Positions 1 through 10,005 of a stretch of DNA of 64,000 nt are shown one piece after another. The stretch lies in assembly GCF_000379785.1 (NCBI RefSeq), contig NZ_KB903682.1, positions 26,782-90,781 of the forward strand, in the 5' to 3' direction. The stretch comes from Gallibacterium anatis DSM 16844 = F 149. Its GTDB lineage: Bacteria > Pseudomonadota > Gammaproteobacteria > Enterobacterales > Pasteurellaceae. The notes beneath the pieces were generated by a model. That model saw only the letters and a program-made list of their open reading frames with translations, was not told where the DNA came from and made no database searches. The position numbers were made by a program, and so were the translations under genes. Within the stretch, counting starts at the first letter, position 1, and the number at the start of each line of letters is the position of its first letter.

Positions 1-761
1 AACTTTTGATCTGGGGCAAAATGTGCTAACACATTGTAGCCCCAATAGTTCTTTTTATGATTTCTCTGCAAATGAGGTTCATCCAAATGCAACGTTATCG
101 GTAAAAGTTCTAACGCAGTAACACCTAAATTTTGCAAATATGCTAGATTTACTGGATCAGCCAAACCGGCAAATGTTCCTCTTAATGCTACAGGAACCGC
201 CTCATTTAATTTGGAAAAACCTTTAACGTGCAATTCATAGATAATGGTTTCAGACCAAGGTGTTCGTGGTGCTTTATCGTCCAGCCAATCAAAATCATCT
301 TCTGTAATCACACTTTTCGGCGCAAGCCAAGCGTTGTCGTCCGGATTATCCCAATGAAACGGTTGTAACTGTTCAAAGGTTGCTAATGCAGGCAAATCGT
401 CTACCGCACGGCTGTAAGGATCGATCAATAAATTGGTGACATTGTAACAATAAGGGAATTCCGAGTTACCGTTCAAACGAAAACCGTATTTCTGCCCGAC
501 TTCAATATTAGCGACAAAGAGAGTGAAACAATCCTGTTGTCTGAACATTGAATAACGGGTTTCGTGGCTATGTTCATCAAACAGGCAAAGCCAAGCTTCA
601 CTAGCGTGAGGTGCAACCAACACAAAATTAAAGCCTTGTTTGCCGGCAAATTCGGCGCGATGACAGCCAATCGGATAACGATAACCGATAAACGTTTGCT
701 TTTTCTTTATCTCAAATTCTCTGATTGAACCTGATTTCAGCCGTTTAAGATGATGAGCCAT
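1..761 (-). CDS. glgX: Glycogen debranching enzyme GlgX, N-terminal part (runs off window)
   Basis: This partial gene covers the first about 253 codons; the 3' end lies beyond base 1. GlgX hydrolyses alpha-1,6 branches left on limit dextrins during glycogen breakdown in the cytosol. Translating the minus strand from the ATG at 759-761 gives a CBM48-like N-terminal domain (RYPIGCHRAEF, then LCLFDEHSHETRYSM). The start of the GH13 barrel follows: IIYELHVKGFS, then YLQNLGVTALELLPI and NYWGYN. These are characteristic of isoamylase-type GlgX. It begins 29 bases after the stop of the MalQ-GlgB gene on the same strand, so both are probably one glycogen operon. In related bacteria glgC, glgA and glgP follow, outside this window. 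The catalytic residues are not in the visible part. Confidence 0.9.
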   Translation of the reverse strand, partial: MAHHLKRLKSGSIREFEIKKKQTFIGYRYPIGCHRAEFAGKQGFNFVLVAPHASEAWLCLFDEHSHETRYSMFRQQDCFTLFVANIEVGQKYGFRLNGNSEFPYCYNVTNLLIDPYSRAVDDLPALATFEQLQPFHWDNPDDNAWLAPKSVITEDDFDWLDDKAPRTPWSETIIYELHVKGFSKLNEAVPVALRGTFAGLADPVNLAYLQNLGVTALELLPITLHLDEPHLQRNHKKNYWGYNVLAHFAPDQK

Positions 762-790
762 AACCACTTAATCCCTATGCTACATAATCA

Positions 791-3700
791 TTATTTACTG
801 GTTTTTCGTTTCACTGATCTTGCTTTTTTAGCCGGTTTTCTTTTGGAAGCCGTTTTGCTCACTTTGCTGTTATTCGTATCTGAAAGGCTTTCTTTTCCTT
901 TGGGTGCTACGGTAACCGCTTGCTCTGCTTTTGTTGCTTCTGCCAGTTCCGCATCATCAGTTTCATCCTCCTCTGCATTTTCCAATACAAAATAGCTTGC
1001 ACCTAGTGGCGGCACATCAATGCTGATTGAGTTAGCTTTACCGTGGCTTTCGATTTTTTCACTCCAAACGCCTTCACCGTTATTCACACCGCTACCTTTA
1101 TAGGACACATCATCGGAATTCAGCACCTCACGATAAAATCCGGCTTTACGCACACCAAAACGGTAATTATGACGAACTTCAGGAGTAAAATTACACACGA
1201 CAACTACGGTATCACCGTTTTTCGCATAACGAGCAAATACTAAAACCGATTGTTCCGCATCATCCACAACTAACCATTCAAAACCATTAGGATGTTGATC
1301 TTGCTGCCACAATGCCGGATGACGCTGATAAAGATGATTTAAATCTCGCACCCATTTTTGAACACCATTATGCCAACCATCGTATTCTTCATTGAGCAAG
1401 AACCAATCCAAACTTTCTTGATAATTCCATTCTCTGCCTTGAGCAAACTCATTCCCCATAAAGAGCAGTTTTTTACCCGGAAAGCCCCACATATAACCGT
1501 AATAAACACGTAAATTAGCAAATTGTTTCCAGCAATCACCCGGCATTTTGCTTAACAAAGAGCCTTTGCCGTGGACCACCTCATCATGCGATAATGGCAA
1601 TACAAAATGTTCGCTGTATTGATACATCATTCCGAATGTCAATAAATTATGGTGATACTTACGATAAATCGGATCTAATTTCATATAACGCAACGTATCA
1701 TTCATCCAGCCCATATTCCACTTAAATTGGAAACCTAAACCGCCGCTTTGGGTATCGTGACTAACACCCGGGAATGCGGTACTCTCTTCCGCAATCGCCA
1801 ATACACCGCGCTGTTCATCCTGCAATAACGCATTGGTGCGCTGTAAGAAATTGATCGCTTCCAAATTTTCACGTCCGCCATATTGATTTGGAATCCACTC
1901 GCCATTTGCGCGGCTGTAATCTCGATAAATCATTGAGGCAACCGCATCAACCCGCAAACCGTCAAAGCCATAACGTTCCACCCAATACAAAGCATTACCG
2001 GTCAAATAGTTACGCACTTCATTACGTCCAAAGTTGTAAATCAAGGTATTCCAATCCTGATGATAACCTTCGCGCGGATCGGCGTGTTCATATAGTGCTG
2101 TGCCATCGAATTTGCGTAAGCCGTAATCATCTGTCGGGAAGTGACCAACCACCCAATCCAACAGCACATAAATACCGGCTTCGTGCGCTTTTTCGAGGAA
2201 ATGACACAAGCCTTTCGCATCACCGAAACGACTGGTCGGCGCATATAATCCCAATGGCTGATAACCCCACGAACCGTCAAACGGAAATTCTGATAACGGT
2301 AATAATTCAATATGCGTGAAGCCCATCTCTTTGACATAAGCGATCAATTCATCCGCAATTTGCTCATAACTTAGCCAATAATTATTTTCTAAATTGCGCC
2401 GCCAAGAGCCCAAATGCACTTCATAAATACTGATCGGTGCATCAATCGCATTCGCTTTCGCTCGTTCTGCATTATACGGTTGTTTAGGTGGCAATTTTGT
2501 GACAACAGAAGCGGTTTCCGGACGTAATTGCGCAGCAAAAGCATAAGGGTCTGATTTCAAACGTAAATCACCGTTGGCATCCAAAATTTCAAATTTATAC
2601 AAGCTGCCTTCATTCACTTCAGGAATAAAAATTTCCCAAATACCACTCTCTTGGTGGAAACGCATCACGTGACGACGACCATCCCATTGGTTAAAATCAC
2701 CGACCACAGAAACTCGGCGAGCATTTGGCGCCCAAACACTGAAATTTACGCCCGCAACATAGCTGTTTTCTGTTAAATGTGCGCCCATCGCTTCATATGG
2801 ACGATGATGTGTTCCCTCTTTTAACAGCCAATTATCCAGTTCAAACAGGCAAGATGGGAAACGATAAGGATCTTCCTGATAGATCGCTTCTGCACTGTTT
2901 TCATATTGAATTTTAAATACATAATGCAGATTGACCTCAGAATGTGGCAATAATGCTACAAAAAATCCACGTTCATCGACAGCTTTCATTGTGGCTAAAC
3001 AATGATTTCTATCACGATTATAAATTTCTACCTGTTTTGCATTCGGCAATAAGGCACGAATAATCAGCCCTTGCTCTGTCATATGTAGGCCTAAGAAAGA
3101 GAACGGATCAGCGTGTACCGCATTAAATAACTGTTCGATTTGGTTATAATCAAGGGTAACCATACTATTTTTTCCTAATAAAATAAATTTGAGACTATCT
3201 TGATAACATTCTGCCGCCACCTCTGTCGGCAAGGTTTGTCTTGTAGCAATAATTTGACGTAAATTACGATGCAATTCTTGAATAATTTTCGGATCAAGTA
3301 ATGAATTCGGCAAACGATAACGCCAATTCGGATACGCTTTTGCTACTCCCGGAATATTGAATGATGAAGTAACTCCTAATAAATTTTCTGGCTGCAAGGC
3401 AAATAATTGACTTTCACTTACTGCACCTAACTGATGTATCGCCAAGTTCAGTTCATTCGTCAAAGAAAAGTCCCGTGGGAATGTTGGCAATAATTTTGCC
3501 TGTTTTAATGTTTGGATAAAGCGTAATTTATCATCAGATCGTTGTTGCAGTGCTTTTTCATATTTATCCTGTTGCAACACGCCGAGCTGATACATCGTTT
3601 CAATGTCTGTTGATTGCCAAAAACCACTTAATGGAGGTAAATCGTGAGTACTGACTACCGCTAATGCATTTTTTTTATATTGTTCCGGCAATAAATAACC

Positions 3701-5332
3701 ATCGTAGCCACGATTAAAATACATCACTGCATAAGAATAAACACCATAACGATCCAACCATTGACGCACTTCTGGTGGCACAATTCCCAAATCTTCGCCA
3801 ACAATCAAACAATGACAACGATGGCTTTCAATTGCCAACACTGCCATCATTTCATCAATTGGATAATGAACATAAGCACCATTTGCTGCATTATTGCCCG
3901 AAGTAATCCACCATAAACGATACAGCGCCATTACATGATCAATACGCAAAATACCATAATTTAACATATTGGCTCGCCACAATTTAATCAACGGTTGATA
4001 GCCCAACGCACGTAATTGTTGCGGTTGTAACGGAGGCAATTGCCAGTTCTGTCCTGCTGGGCCGAGTTCATCCGGCGGTGCACCGACAGAAGCCTGCAAG
4101 CAGAATAATTGACGATCACACCAAGTGTCCGAACCGCCACGGGCTACACCAACAGCCAGATCACCATAAAGCCCCAATTTGACACCGGATTGCGCTACTG
4201 ATTTCCGCACGGCTGAAAGCTGATCGTGCATTAGCCACTGTAGCCACATATAAAATTCAATCTGTGTTTTATGCTCTGCGGCGAACTGCTTCATTGTTTC
4301 ACTGTTCGGATTTTGATAAGCTTTATCCCAAGCAAACCAACCTAAAAGTTGATCATCATCTTCCTCTTTTTGCTGTTGAGAAAACGCGCGATCCAACGTT
4401 TCAAAAAGACCGTGCAAATATAGCGGTTCGCCCTGTTGCGCAACAAACTGCGAAAATGCTTGACGACGTGCCGCAAACTGCCCTTCACGTTTAAATGCTT
4501 GATAGGCAACACGCAAAGCTGCCAATTTCAACTGCCAAACACCGGAATAATCCACCCACGCACAATCCTGTAATTGAGCTAATTGTTGTTGAACAGAATT
4601 ATCATTAAACCACGTAATAAACGCGCTTGAAGTTGCTTCAGGCAAAAGATCTACTGCTAAATAAATCGGATTTAACCATCGACGAGATGACGGGCTATAA
4701 GGACTCGCCCATTCAGGATGCGCCGGAAACAGTGCATGCAACGGGTTAATCCCAATAAAATCAATGCCATCCTTTGCATACTCTACCGCAATTGCCTCTA
4801 AATCGGCTAAATCACCAATTCCCCAATTTCGCGATGAACGTAAACTATAAAGCTGAACATTTAAGCCACTGACTTTATTACCATTACTTAATAATGTTGG
4901 CTGATAAATTTTCGCTGGTGCAACCAATAAACAGTAGCGAGCATAATTTGTTATCAAATAGTAATAACCCATCGATAACGGCATAAACTTAATATATTCT
5001 CTGCTCTGAAAGTCCCAGCTATTTTCAATTTTTTCATTATTTTCATTTAAAAGCTGGTATGGTATTTCATCATCTGCAAAATTAAGCTTTTGCCAGTCCA
5101 AATATTCTACTGTTTCTGCATTTAACACAAAGATATTTTTAAACTGTCCTACACTATTTTGCTCAGGTTTCAACCACGAAATTAATTGAGATAAGACAGC
5201 ATCATCAACATCAATTTTCTGTCCTTCCAACGTATAATAGAAAGGCGAAACACCAACAGCACGAGCTTGCTGTTCCAGTTGAGATCTTCTTGAAATGAGT
5301 CCATTAGAGGAACCAGAAGTCGATAATTCCAC
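791..5332 (-). CDS. malQ-glgB: Bifunctional fusion: 4-alpha-glucanotransferase (MalQ) + 1,4-alpha-glucan branching enzyme (GlgB)
   Basis: A single open frame of about 1513 codons joins two enzymes that are normally separate. Residues about 1-720 are MalQ (amylomaltase, GH77), which transfers glucan chains. Its catalytic residues align: D465 in LRIDHVM, E513 in VGEDLG and D564 in STHDLPP. From an internal ATG at 3161-3163 the next 790 residues are GlgB (GH13), which makes alpha-1,6 branches. In GlgB numbering its nucleophile is D406 (LRVDAVA), its acid/base E459 (AEEST), and SHDEVVHGK is intact. No stop codon separates the halves. The chosen start is the GTG at 5330-5332, with GGAG six bases upstream, giving a MalQ-like N-terminus; the open frame extends back to 5416. 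GlgB carries an extra tail of about 60 residues, acidic then Lys-rich. Domain identity is secure; whether the protein stays fused is not known. Confidence 0.9.
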   Translation of the reverse strand: MELSTSGSSNGLISRRSQLEQQARAVGVSPFYYTLEGQKIDVDDAVLSQLISWLKPEQNSVGQFKNIFVLNAETVEYLDWQKLNFADDEIPYQLLNENNEKIENSWDFQSREYIKFMPLSMGYYYLITNYARYCLLVAPAKIYQPTLLSNGNKVSGLNVQLYSLRSSRNWGIGDLADLEAIAVEYAKDGIDFIGINPLHALFPAHPEWASPYSPSSRRWLNPIYLAVDLLPEATSSAFITWFNDNSVQQQLAQLQDCAWVDYSGVWQLKLAALRVAYQAFKREGQFAARRQAFSQFVAQQGEPLYLHGLFETLDRAFSQQQKEEDDDQLLGWFAWDKAYQNPNSETMKQFAAEHKTQIEFYMWLQWLMHDQLSAVRKSVAQSGVKLGLYGDLAVGVARGGSDTWCDRQLFCLQASVGAPPDELGPAGQNWQLPPLQPQQLRALGYQPLIKLWRANMLNYGILRIDHVMALYRLWWITSGNNAANGAYVHYPIDEMMAVLAIESHRCHCLIVGEDLGIVPPEVRQWLDRYGVYSYAVMYFNRGYDGYLLPEQYKKNALAVVSTHDLPPLSGFWQSTDIETMYQLGVLQQDKYEKALQQRSDDKLRFIQTLKQAKLLPTFPRDFSLTNELNLAIHQLGAVSESQLFALQPENLLGVTSSFNIPGVAKAYPNWRYRLPNSLLDPKIIQELHRNLRQIIATRQTLPTEVAAECYQDSLKFILLGKNSMVTLDYNQIEQLFNAVHADPFSFLGLHMTEQGLIIRALLPNAKQVEIYNRDRNHCLATMKAVDERGFFVALLPHSEVNLHYVFKIQYENSAEAIYQEDPYRFPSCLFELDNWLLKEGTHHRPYEAMGAHLTENSYVAGVNFSVWAPNARRVSVVGDFNQWDGRRHVMRFHQESGIWEIFIPEVNEGSLYKFEILDANGDLRLKSDPYAFAAQLRPETASVVTKLPPKQPYNAERAKANAIDAPISIYEVHLGSWRRNLENNYWLSYEQIADELIAYVKEMGFTHIELLPLSEFPFDGSWGYQPLGLYAPTSRFGDAKGLCHFLEKAHEAGIYVLLDWVVGHFPTDDYGLRKFDGTALYEHADPREGYHQDWNTLIYNFGRNEVRNYLTGNALYWVERYGFDGLRVDAVASMIYRDYSRANGEWIPNQYGGRENLEAINFLQRTNALLQDEQRGVLAIAEESTAFPGVSHDTQSGGLGFQFKWNMGWMNDTLRYMKLDPIYRKYHHNLLTFGMMYQYSEHFVLPLSHDEVVHGKGSLLSKMPGDCWKQFANLRVYYGYMWGFPGKKLLFMGNEFAQGREWNYQESLDWFLLNEEYDGWHNGVQKWVRDLNHLYQRHPALWQQDQHPNGFEWLVVDDAEQSVLVFARYAKNGDTVVVVCNFTPEVRHNYRFGVRKAGFYREVLNSDDVSYKGSGVNNGEGVWSEKIESHGKANSISIDVPPLGASYFVLENAEEDETDDAELAEATKAEQAVTVAPKGKESLSDTNNSKVSKTASKRKPAKKARSVKRKTSK
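3161..3176 (-). promoter_or_regulatory. Retained internal ribosome binding site and ATG of the GlgB half
   Basis: Inside the MalQ-GlgB frame, AGGA (complement of 3173-3176) lies 9 bases before an ATG (3161-3163). That ATG sits exactly where a free-standing GlgB would start ([11 protein letters not shown], then DPFSFLGLH). This looks like the remnant of a separate glgB translation start and could still produce free GlgB from the same message. Confidence 0.55.
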
Positions 5333-5455
5333 GAGATTCTCCACAAAATACAACAGTATCTCCACGACATACTTCATCATACTGCTACAAGCATCGTTCC
5401 TATCAAGCACAAGCAATCGTTTGCTCTGTAGTAAATATGATAAAACGAATAAGTA

Positions 5456-5481
5456 TTTTATACTCTCTTTTTAGTATAAAA
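5456..5481. repeat. Perfect 9-bp inverted repeat upstream of malQ-glgB
   Basis: TTTTATACT (5456-5464) and AGTATAAAA (5473-5481) are perfect inverted arms around an 8-base pyrimidine spacer. The repeat lies about 125 bp upstream of the chosen malQ start. On the minus strand a TTGACA stands 15 bases before TATACT, and that TATACT lies inside one arm. It could therefore be an operator overlapping a promoter or a leader hairpin. No MalT-type box was recognised. Confidence 0.45.
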
Positions 5482-5557
5482 CCTACTGCAATATGTCAAA
5501 GTTATGATCTCGCCCACAATATTTTTGATTTTTTGCTTATTTTTTATGAAAGGGGTT

Positions 5558-5591
5558 GAAAAGAAGTGAGAATATAAACTCACTTCTTTTC
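5558..5591 (-). terminator. Long hairpin after the isochorismatase-like gene
   Basis: GAAAAGAAGTGAG (5558-5570) and CTCACTTCTTTTC (5579-5591) form a perfect 13-bp stem with an 8-base AT loop. It lies just downstream of the minus-strand gene ending at 5615. The stem's 3' arm is T-rich, but the T tract after it is weak. It probably terminates that gene and insulates the malQ-glgB promoter. Confidence 0.6.
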
Positions 5592-5614
5592 AAGGAATAA
5601 TGAATGGAATTTCA

Positions 5615-6178
5615 TCAGGAAAGGAGTTTTTTTATTGCCTGCTCTGCCGTCAACACCGTTGCAAATTCACCGTTTAAACTGGCAAGTGCGGTGTCGTGCA
5701 TTAATTGAGCGGGGAAATTTTCTCCATTAATGCCTCTGCGATTGAAAGTGGCGGTTGCATCAGAAATAAGAAAGACTTCATAACCATAATTACCTGCCAT
5801 TCTGGTCGTGGTTGACACGCAATGATCGGTAGTTAATCCAACAATCACAAGTTGTTTAATTTTCCGTTGATCTAATTGTTGTTTTAAATCTGTGCCGATA
5901 AATGCACTGTTTACCTGCTTTTGAATGATGGTTTCACCCTTTATCGGCGCAGTAATTGCCTTAAATTGATTTCCTGGATGATTAGGCGCTAAACAAGAAG
6001 TTGCAATTTGAGAACAGTGTTGTATATGAAAAATCGGGTAACCTCTCTCACGCCAAAGTATTAATAATTCCCTTGCTTTCTGTTCCGCATCCGGGTTATT
6101 TCTTTCATCTCCCCAATAATTCGGAATATCAAAGCCTTGTTGCAAGTCAATTAATAATAGTGCCGGTGCTATTTGCAT
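5615..6178 (-). CDS. Isochorismatase-family cysteine hydrolase
   Basis: This 187-residue cytosolic protein belongs to the isochorismatase-like hydrolase superfamily, which includes nicotinamidases, isochorismatases and other amidases. The catalytic triad is visible: D11 (LLIDLQQGF), K87 (IIQKQVNSAF) and C120 (TTDHCVST), with the usual cis-peptide context (VGLTTDHCV). The start has a good ribosome site, AGGAG before the ATG at 6178. It stands alone between a hairpin terminator and a divergently transcribed membrane-protein gene. No siderophore or NAD genes are adjacent, so the substrate cannot be deduced. It is closest in feel to the YcaC/EntB-like small hydrolases often annotated simply as cysteine hydrolase. 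Confidence 0.88.
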   Translation of the reverse strand: MQIAPALLLIDLQQGFDIPNYWGDERNNPDAEQKARELLILWRERGYPIFHIQHCSQIATSCLAPNHPGNQFKAITAPIKGETIIQKQVNSAFIGTDLKQQLDQRKIKQLVIVGLTTDHCVSTTTRMAGNYGYEVFLISDATATFNRRGINGENFPAQLMHDTALASLNGEFATVLTAEQAIKKLLS

Positions 6179-6341
6179 AGAGGTTCTCCTAATCTGTTTT
6201 GATAAAACGCGTTTTAGTATAAGTGTTTCAACTTCAATACTATAGTGTTTTTATACAAAAAATAGACAACTCTGACTAGACTCTCCGCTATTTTCCATTA
6301 AAATACTAACTTTTATTTACTATAAAAGAAGAGAAATAAAC

Positions 6342-7088
6342 TTGAAAAGTCTAAATCATCTTATTAATTCTTCCATTTTAATGGCATATTTAATTTGTTT
6401 AGGTTGGTCTATTGCTTATGTCTGTGGTTGGGCTAGAGCATATTATTATGGTTATTCTTGGGAGTTGGTAGAAGTTGGCACTTCAAATATTGCTCGAAGT
6501 TTGGGATATGTTGTCTTTTTTTCAATTATCATCACTATTTTCTACTCTTGTGGTATGTATGTTTTGCATTTAGTTAAAAAATATTGTCCACAGGATATTA
6601 TACGATCAATAAGGTTATTTATTGTTCTAACAACCGTATTATCCCCAATTGCAGTTGTGTTGTTTCTCTTTATGAAAGAGATAGACTACACCCCAATTAT
6701 TATTTATCTATTATTGTCTATCCCAACTTCTATCGTTTTTAATAAAACTGTTTCTACTTTTCGACTGCAAGATCTTATACAGATAATCAATAGGCAAAAA
6801 ATAAATGCTATGCTTGTAATGTCAGCTGTCTATATTTATTTTATTCTTTCTGTCTTTTTGGTTGGATATGTTAGCCCAATTTTAATTTCAGAATATGCAA
6901 CTATTTTATTTGAAGGACAACCTTATTATGTTCTATCTACCAATAATAATATTTTAATATTATCAAAATCTCTTGAAAGAGATAATAAGCAATTTTTTGT
7001 CTTTCCTTGCCAATTAAGCAATAATCGGCTTTGCTCCTTAAATATGGTGGATACCGCCCAAGCGGATATTTCCCTTGAAAATAGCTAA
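6342..7088 (+). CDS. Unrecognised integral membrane protein, AT-rich
   Basis: I do not recognise this 248-residue protein. It has about five hydrophobic segments, near residues 10-28, 50-75, 88-110, 115-133 and 157-185. A more polar C-terminal part of about 50 residues follows, containing two cysteines close together (PCQLSNNRLC). The longest frame starts at a TTG (6342) preceded by AGAAGAGA. An internal ATG at codon 15 would cut into the first membrane segment, so TTG is plausible. The gene is visibly richer in A+T than its neighbours and stands alone between two minus-strand genes. Its codon use (many ATT, TTA, TAT) and isolation suggest later acquisition or weak expression; no mobile element is seen beside it. 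Confidence 0.65.
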   Translation: MKSLNHLINSSILMAYLICLGWSIAYVCGWARAYYYGYSWELVEVGTSNIARSLGYVVFFSIIITIFYSCGMYVLHLVKKYCPQDIIRSIRLFIVLTTVLSPIAVVLFLFMKEIDYTPIIIYLLLSIPTSIVFNKTVSTFRLQDLIQIINRQKINAMLVMSAVYIYFILSVFLVGYVSPILISEYATILFEGQPYYVLSTNNNILILSKSLERDNKQFFVFPCQLSNNRLCSLNMVDTAQADISLENS

Positions 7089-7099
7089 AAAAAAGACAG

Positions 7100-7624
7100 T
7101 TAAATCATCAAATCGATGCCGACATCAACTAACACTAAAATGGCGGCATCCCCACCCCACTCTTTTGTTGCCTGATGCAGGGCAATAACTTTTGGATGCT
7201 GTACCAACCAGCGCGGAATCTGGTTTTTTAGGGTATAACTGCCGTAACCGGTCATAATACAGGCGCAGGGTAAATGCTCTTTTTCACAAGCCAATATCAA
7301 TGCTGCCAATTCCTGTTTTGCCTGTTCTTTGGTTAATCCGTGTAAATCTAGAAAAAGATCCGGAATAAAATCACCGCGGCGCAAGCGTTTTAAAATATAG
7401 CTATCTTCACCCTCTCGCAAATAGCGCATTGTTTGCGTATCCAGTAGCGGCTCATACTCATCAGAAAAATAAAATAGCGCATCCTCTTTTTCGCGAATAT
7501 CTTTAATTTGTTGCTGCTGTTGTTGCATCTGTTTACGACGTGGCGCAAAAGTCACCGTATTCTGCTTTAATGGTTTGATGCCTTTCACAAACTCGCGAAA
7601 CAACGTTTTGTCTTCACTATCCAT
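7100..7624 (-). CDS. smrB: Ribosome rescue endonuclease SmrB
   Basis: This 174-residue protein matches SmrB (YfcN), the Smr-domain nuclease that cuts mRNA at collided ribosomes. The N-terminal helix region contains a Gln run (residues 34-39) and is followed by FYFSDEYEPLL. The Smr domain begins around residue 90 with the DLHG motif (93-96) and continues to DAAILVLVDV. The second motif reads TGYGSYTLK, where the E. coli protein has HGHGKHxLK; GxG is kept but the preceding His is not. A strong AAGGAGG stands before the ATG. It is divergent from prmB, the same arrangement as in E. coli (yfcN-prmB), which supports the assignment. Confidence 0.9.
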   Translation of the reverse strand: MDSEDKTLFREFVKGIKPLKQNTVTFAPRRKQMQQQQQQIKDIREKEDALFYFSDEYEPLLDTQTMRYLREGEDSYILKRLRRGDFIPDLFLDLHGLTKEQAKQELAALILACEKEHLPCACIMTGYGSYTLKNQIPRWLVQHPKVIALHQATKEWGGDAAILVLVDVGIDLMI

Positions 7625-7686
7625 AACGACCTCCTTTAGACAGGGCGGCTATTCTAACACACATACACTTTAGCGTGAAAATGTGG

Positions 7687-7692
7687 TATAAA
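7687..7692 (+). promoter_or_regulatory. -10 element of the prmB promoter
   Basis: TATAAA at 7687-7692, followed by T, is a good -10 hexamer 36 bp before the chosen prmB start. It falls inside the upstream extension of the longest frame, which argues that the real start is the ATG at 7729. No strong -35 was found. Confidence 0.4.
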
Positions 7693-7728
7693 TGCACCAT
7701 CTTTTTTCAAGCAATACAATGGCTTTTT

Positions 7729-8691
7729 ATGACTGAACAACCTCTTTTTAATCAAGATATTATTGAAGAAATTCAACTTTATTCACCTTTATCCAGTTTG
7801 CATACCATTCAGGATTTTTTGCGTTGGACGTATAGTTATTTTAATGCTTCTGATATTTTTTATGGTCACGGTTTTGATAATGCGTGGGATGAAGCATTAC
7901 AACTTGTGCTTTCTACGCTTCACTTGCCACTGGATGTGCCGGCGGAACTGTATCAATCACGTTTAACGGATATTGAAAAACAGAAATTATTGTCGCTTGT
8001 TATTGAACGCATCGAAAACAGAAAACCGGTGGCTTATCTCACTCACAGTGCTTGGTTTTGCGGTTTGCAATTTTATGTTGATGAGCGTGTGATTATTCCT
8101 CGTTCACCAATCGGTGAATTAATTCAGGACGGTTTTACCGGTGTATTGCGCAGTGAACCGAAACGTATATTAGATATGTGCACCGGCAGTGGTTGTATCG
8201 CTATCGCTTGTGCCGATAAATTCCCGAATGCGGAAATTGATGCAGTTGATATTTCATTGGATGCGTTGAATGTTACTGAAATAAACATCGCCAATCATCA
8301 TCTTGAGCATCAAGTGTTCCCATTACAATCCGATTTATTCAATAATTTGCCGAAAGAGGGCTATGATCTGATTGTCAGCAATCCACCTTATGTTGATGCT
8401 GAAGATCTTGCCGATATGCCGGAAGAGTTTTCACACGAACCTGTATTAGCACTTGAAGCCGGCAATGATGGTTTAATTTTAGCGAAAAGGATTATTGCTG
8501 CCGCACCGGAATATTTAAATGATAACGGCGTGCTGGTTTGTGAGGTGGGCAACAGTATGGTGCATTTAATTGAGCAATTTCCAACCGTACCGTTTGAGTG
8601 GATTAAATTCAAACACGGTGGTGACGGCGTATTTATGCTGACGAAACAACAGCTACTCAACATCCAAGATCAATTCAAACAGTATCTCTGA
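7729..8691 (+). CDS. prmB: 50S ribosomal protein L3 glutamine methyltransferase PrmB
   Basis: PrmB methylates the side-chain amide of a conserved glutamine in ribosomal protein L3, using S-adenosylmethionine. From the ATG at 7729 the protein has 320 residues. The N-terminal helical domain ([23 protein letters not shown]) is followed by a Rossmann methyltransferase domain. That domain has the SAM motif [13 protein letters not shown] and the signature [12 protein letters not shown] of glutamine methyltransferases. The frame stays open back to an ATG at 7675, but that stretch ([11 protein letters not shown]) is unlike the family and contains a -10-like TATAAA. It is divergent from smrB and followed by a strong terminator, so it is a single-gene unit. 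Confidence 0.93.
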   Translation: MTEQPLFNQDIIEEIQLYSPLSSLHTIQDFLRWTYSYFNASDIFYGHGFDNAWDEALQLVLSTLHLPLDVPAELYQSRLTDIEKQKLLSLVIERIENRKPVAYLTHSAWFCGLQFYVDERVIIPRSPIGELIQDGFTGVLRSEPKRILDMCTGSGCIAIACADKFPNAEIDAVDISLDALNVTEINIANHHLEHQVFPLQSDLFNNLPKEGYDLIVSNPPYVDAEDLADMPEEFSHEPVLALEAGNDGLILAKRIIAAAPEYLNDNGVLVCEVGNSMVHLIEQFPTVPFEWIKFKHGGDGVFMLTKQQLLNIQDQFKQYL

Positions 8692-8703
8692 TCTCTTAAT
8701 TTC

Positions 8704-8727
8704 AGTGGGGCATTTGCCCCACTTTTT
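8704..8727 (+). terminator. Rho-independent terminator after prmB
   Basis: AGTGGGGCA and TGCCCCACT form a GC-rich stem (8704-8723), followed on the plus strand by TTTTT. It lies between the convergent prmB and codA genes. Confidence 0.85.
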
Positions 8728-8730
8728 CGA

Positions 8731-9993
8731 TTAACGATAATCCACTTTTTCTGTGGTTGCTAAGTGAATGTAACTTTGTGCCGGTTGGGTTTCTGCAATG
8801 ATATTGCCGGCGCGAATAGAATAACGCACCGGAACTTGACGGCGAACGGCATCGAATCCATTTTCTGCCGGTAAAATCACTAAATTTGCGCTGTTACCTT
8901 CACTGATGCCGTAATCCTGAATTGCTAATGTTTTGGCACTATTTTCCGTAATCAGTTTAATACCGTCATTGATTTGATCGTAACCCATTAACTGACAAAC
9001 GTGTAATCCCATATGCAATACTTGCAGTGTGCTGGCAGTTCCTAATGGATACCAAGGATCAAAGACATCATCGTGCCCAAAACAGACATTAATATTGTTT
9101 TCTAACATCTCTTTGACACGTGTAATGCCGCGCCGTTTTGGATAGGTATCAAAGCGGCCTTGAAGATGAATATTCACCAATGGATTTGCAACAAAATTAA
9201 TGCCTGATAATTTCAATAATCGGAATAGGCGAGAGGTATATGCGCCATTGTAGGAGTGCATCGCGGTAGTATGGCTTGCAGTTACTTGATCACCCATTTC
9301 ATATTTTAGTGCTAATGCCGCCACAGTTTCGACAAAACGGGACTGCTCATCATCAATTTCATCGCAATGAATATCTATCTGTTTCCCATAACGTCTGGCG
9401 ATTTCAAATGCAATATGCATAGATTCCACGCCATATTCACGTGTAAATTCAAAATGAGGAATACCGCCAACAACATCAGCACCCATTTCCATTGCCTGTT
9501 CTAACAGGTTTACCCCATTCGGATAAGATAAAATGCCTTCCTGAGGAAAGGCAACAATTTGCAAATCAACCCACGGAGCAACTTCTTGTTTGACTTCCAA
9601 CATTGCTTTTAATGCGGTTAAAGTCGGATCGGAAACATCTACGTGGGTACGCACAAATTGTACGCCATTAGCAATTTGCCATTTTAGCGTTTTCCAAGCA
9701 CGCTGTTTAACATCATCGTGGCTTAATAGCGATTTACGCTCTGCCCAACGCTCAATGCCTTCAAAAAGCGTTCCGGATCGATTCCAATTCGGCTGCCCTG
9801 CAGTTTGTGTTGCATCCAAATGAATATGTGGTTCAATAAACGGCGGATAAACAATGCCTTGTTCCGCATCTAATATTTTTTTATCGGTTTTAATTTCAAC
9901 ATCATTGGGTAAAATTTTCGCAATTTTGCCATTCTCGATTAATAGTTGCCACAACCCTTCTCTTTGCGCTAAATGCGTATTTTTAATTAACAT
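8731..9993 (-). CDS. codA: Cytosine deaminase CodA
   Basis: CodA converts cytosine to uracil and ammonia in the cytosol, feeding pyrimidine salvage. The 420-residue sequence is close to E. coli CodA throughout. The metal-binding HIHLD is at residues 56-60, and [25 protein letters not shown] and [12 protein letters not shown] are all intact. It is an amidohydrolase-fold enzyme with a single divalent metal. It starts 12 bases after codB with an AGGAG ribosome site, so codBA form one operon driven by the PurR-controlled promoter before codB. It ends against the prmB terminator. Confidence 0.96.
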   Translation of the reverse strand: MLIKNTHLAQREGLWQLLIENGKIAKILPNDVEIKTDKKILDAEQGIVYPPFIEPHIHLDATQTAGQPNWNRSGTLFEGIERWAERKSLLSHDDVKQRAWKTLKWQIANGVQFVRTHVDVSDPTLTALKAMLEVKQEVAPWVDLQIVAFPQEGILSYPNGVNLLEQAMEMGADVVGGIPHFEFTREYGVESMHIAFEIARRYGKQIDIHCDEIDDEQSRFVETVAALALKYEMGDQVTASHTTAMHSYNGAYTSRLFRLLKLSGINFVANPLVNIHLQGRFDTYPKRRGITRVKEMLENNINVCFGHDDVFDPWYPLGTASTLQVLHMGLHVCQLMGYDQINDGIKLITENSAKTLAIQDYGISEGNSANLVILPAENGFDAVRRQVPVRYSIRAGNIIAETQPAQSYIHLATTEKVDYR

Positions 9994-10005
9994 TTCGGTT
10001 CTCCT

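Noticed and set aside
1888..2319. A 143-codon frame opposite glgB
   Set aside because: It lies wholly inside the conserved GlgB catalytic region on the other strand and has no family resemblance; a shadow frame.
7100..7624. CAG/TTG-type tract in smrB as a phase-variable repeat
   Set aside because: The Gln run (residues 34-39) uses mixed codons and is only six long; no slippage-prone simple repeat was seen here or elsewhere in the window.
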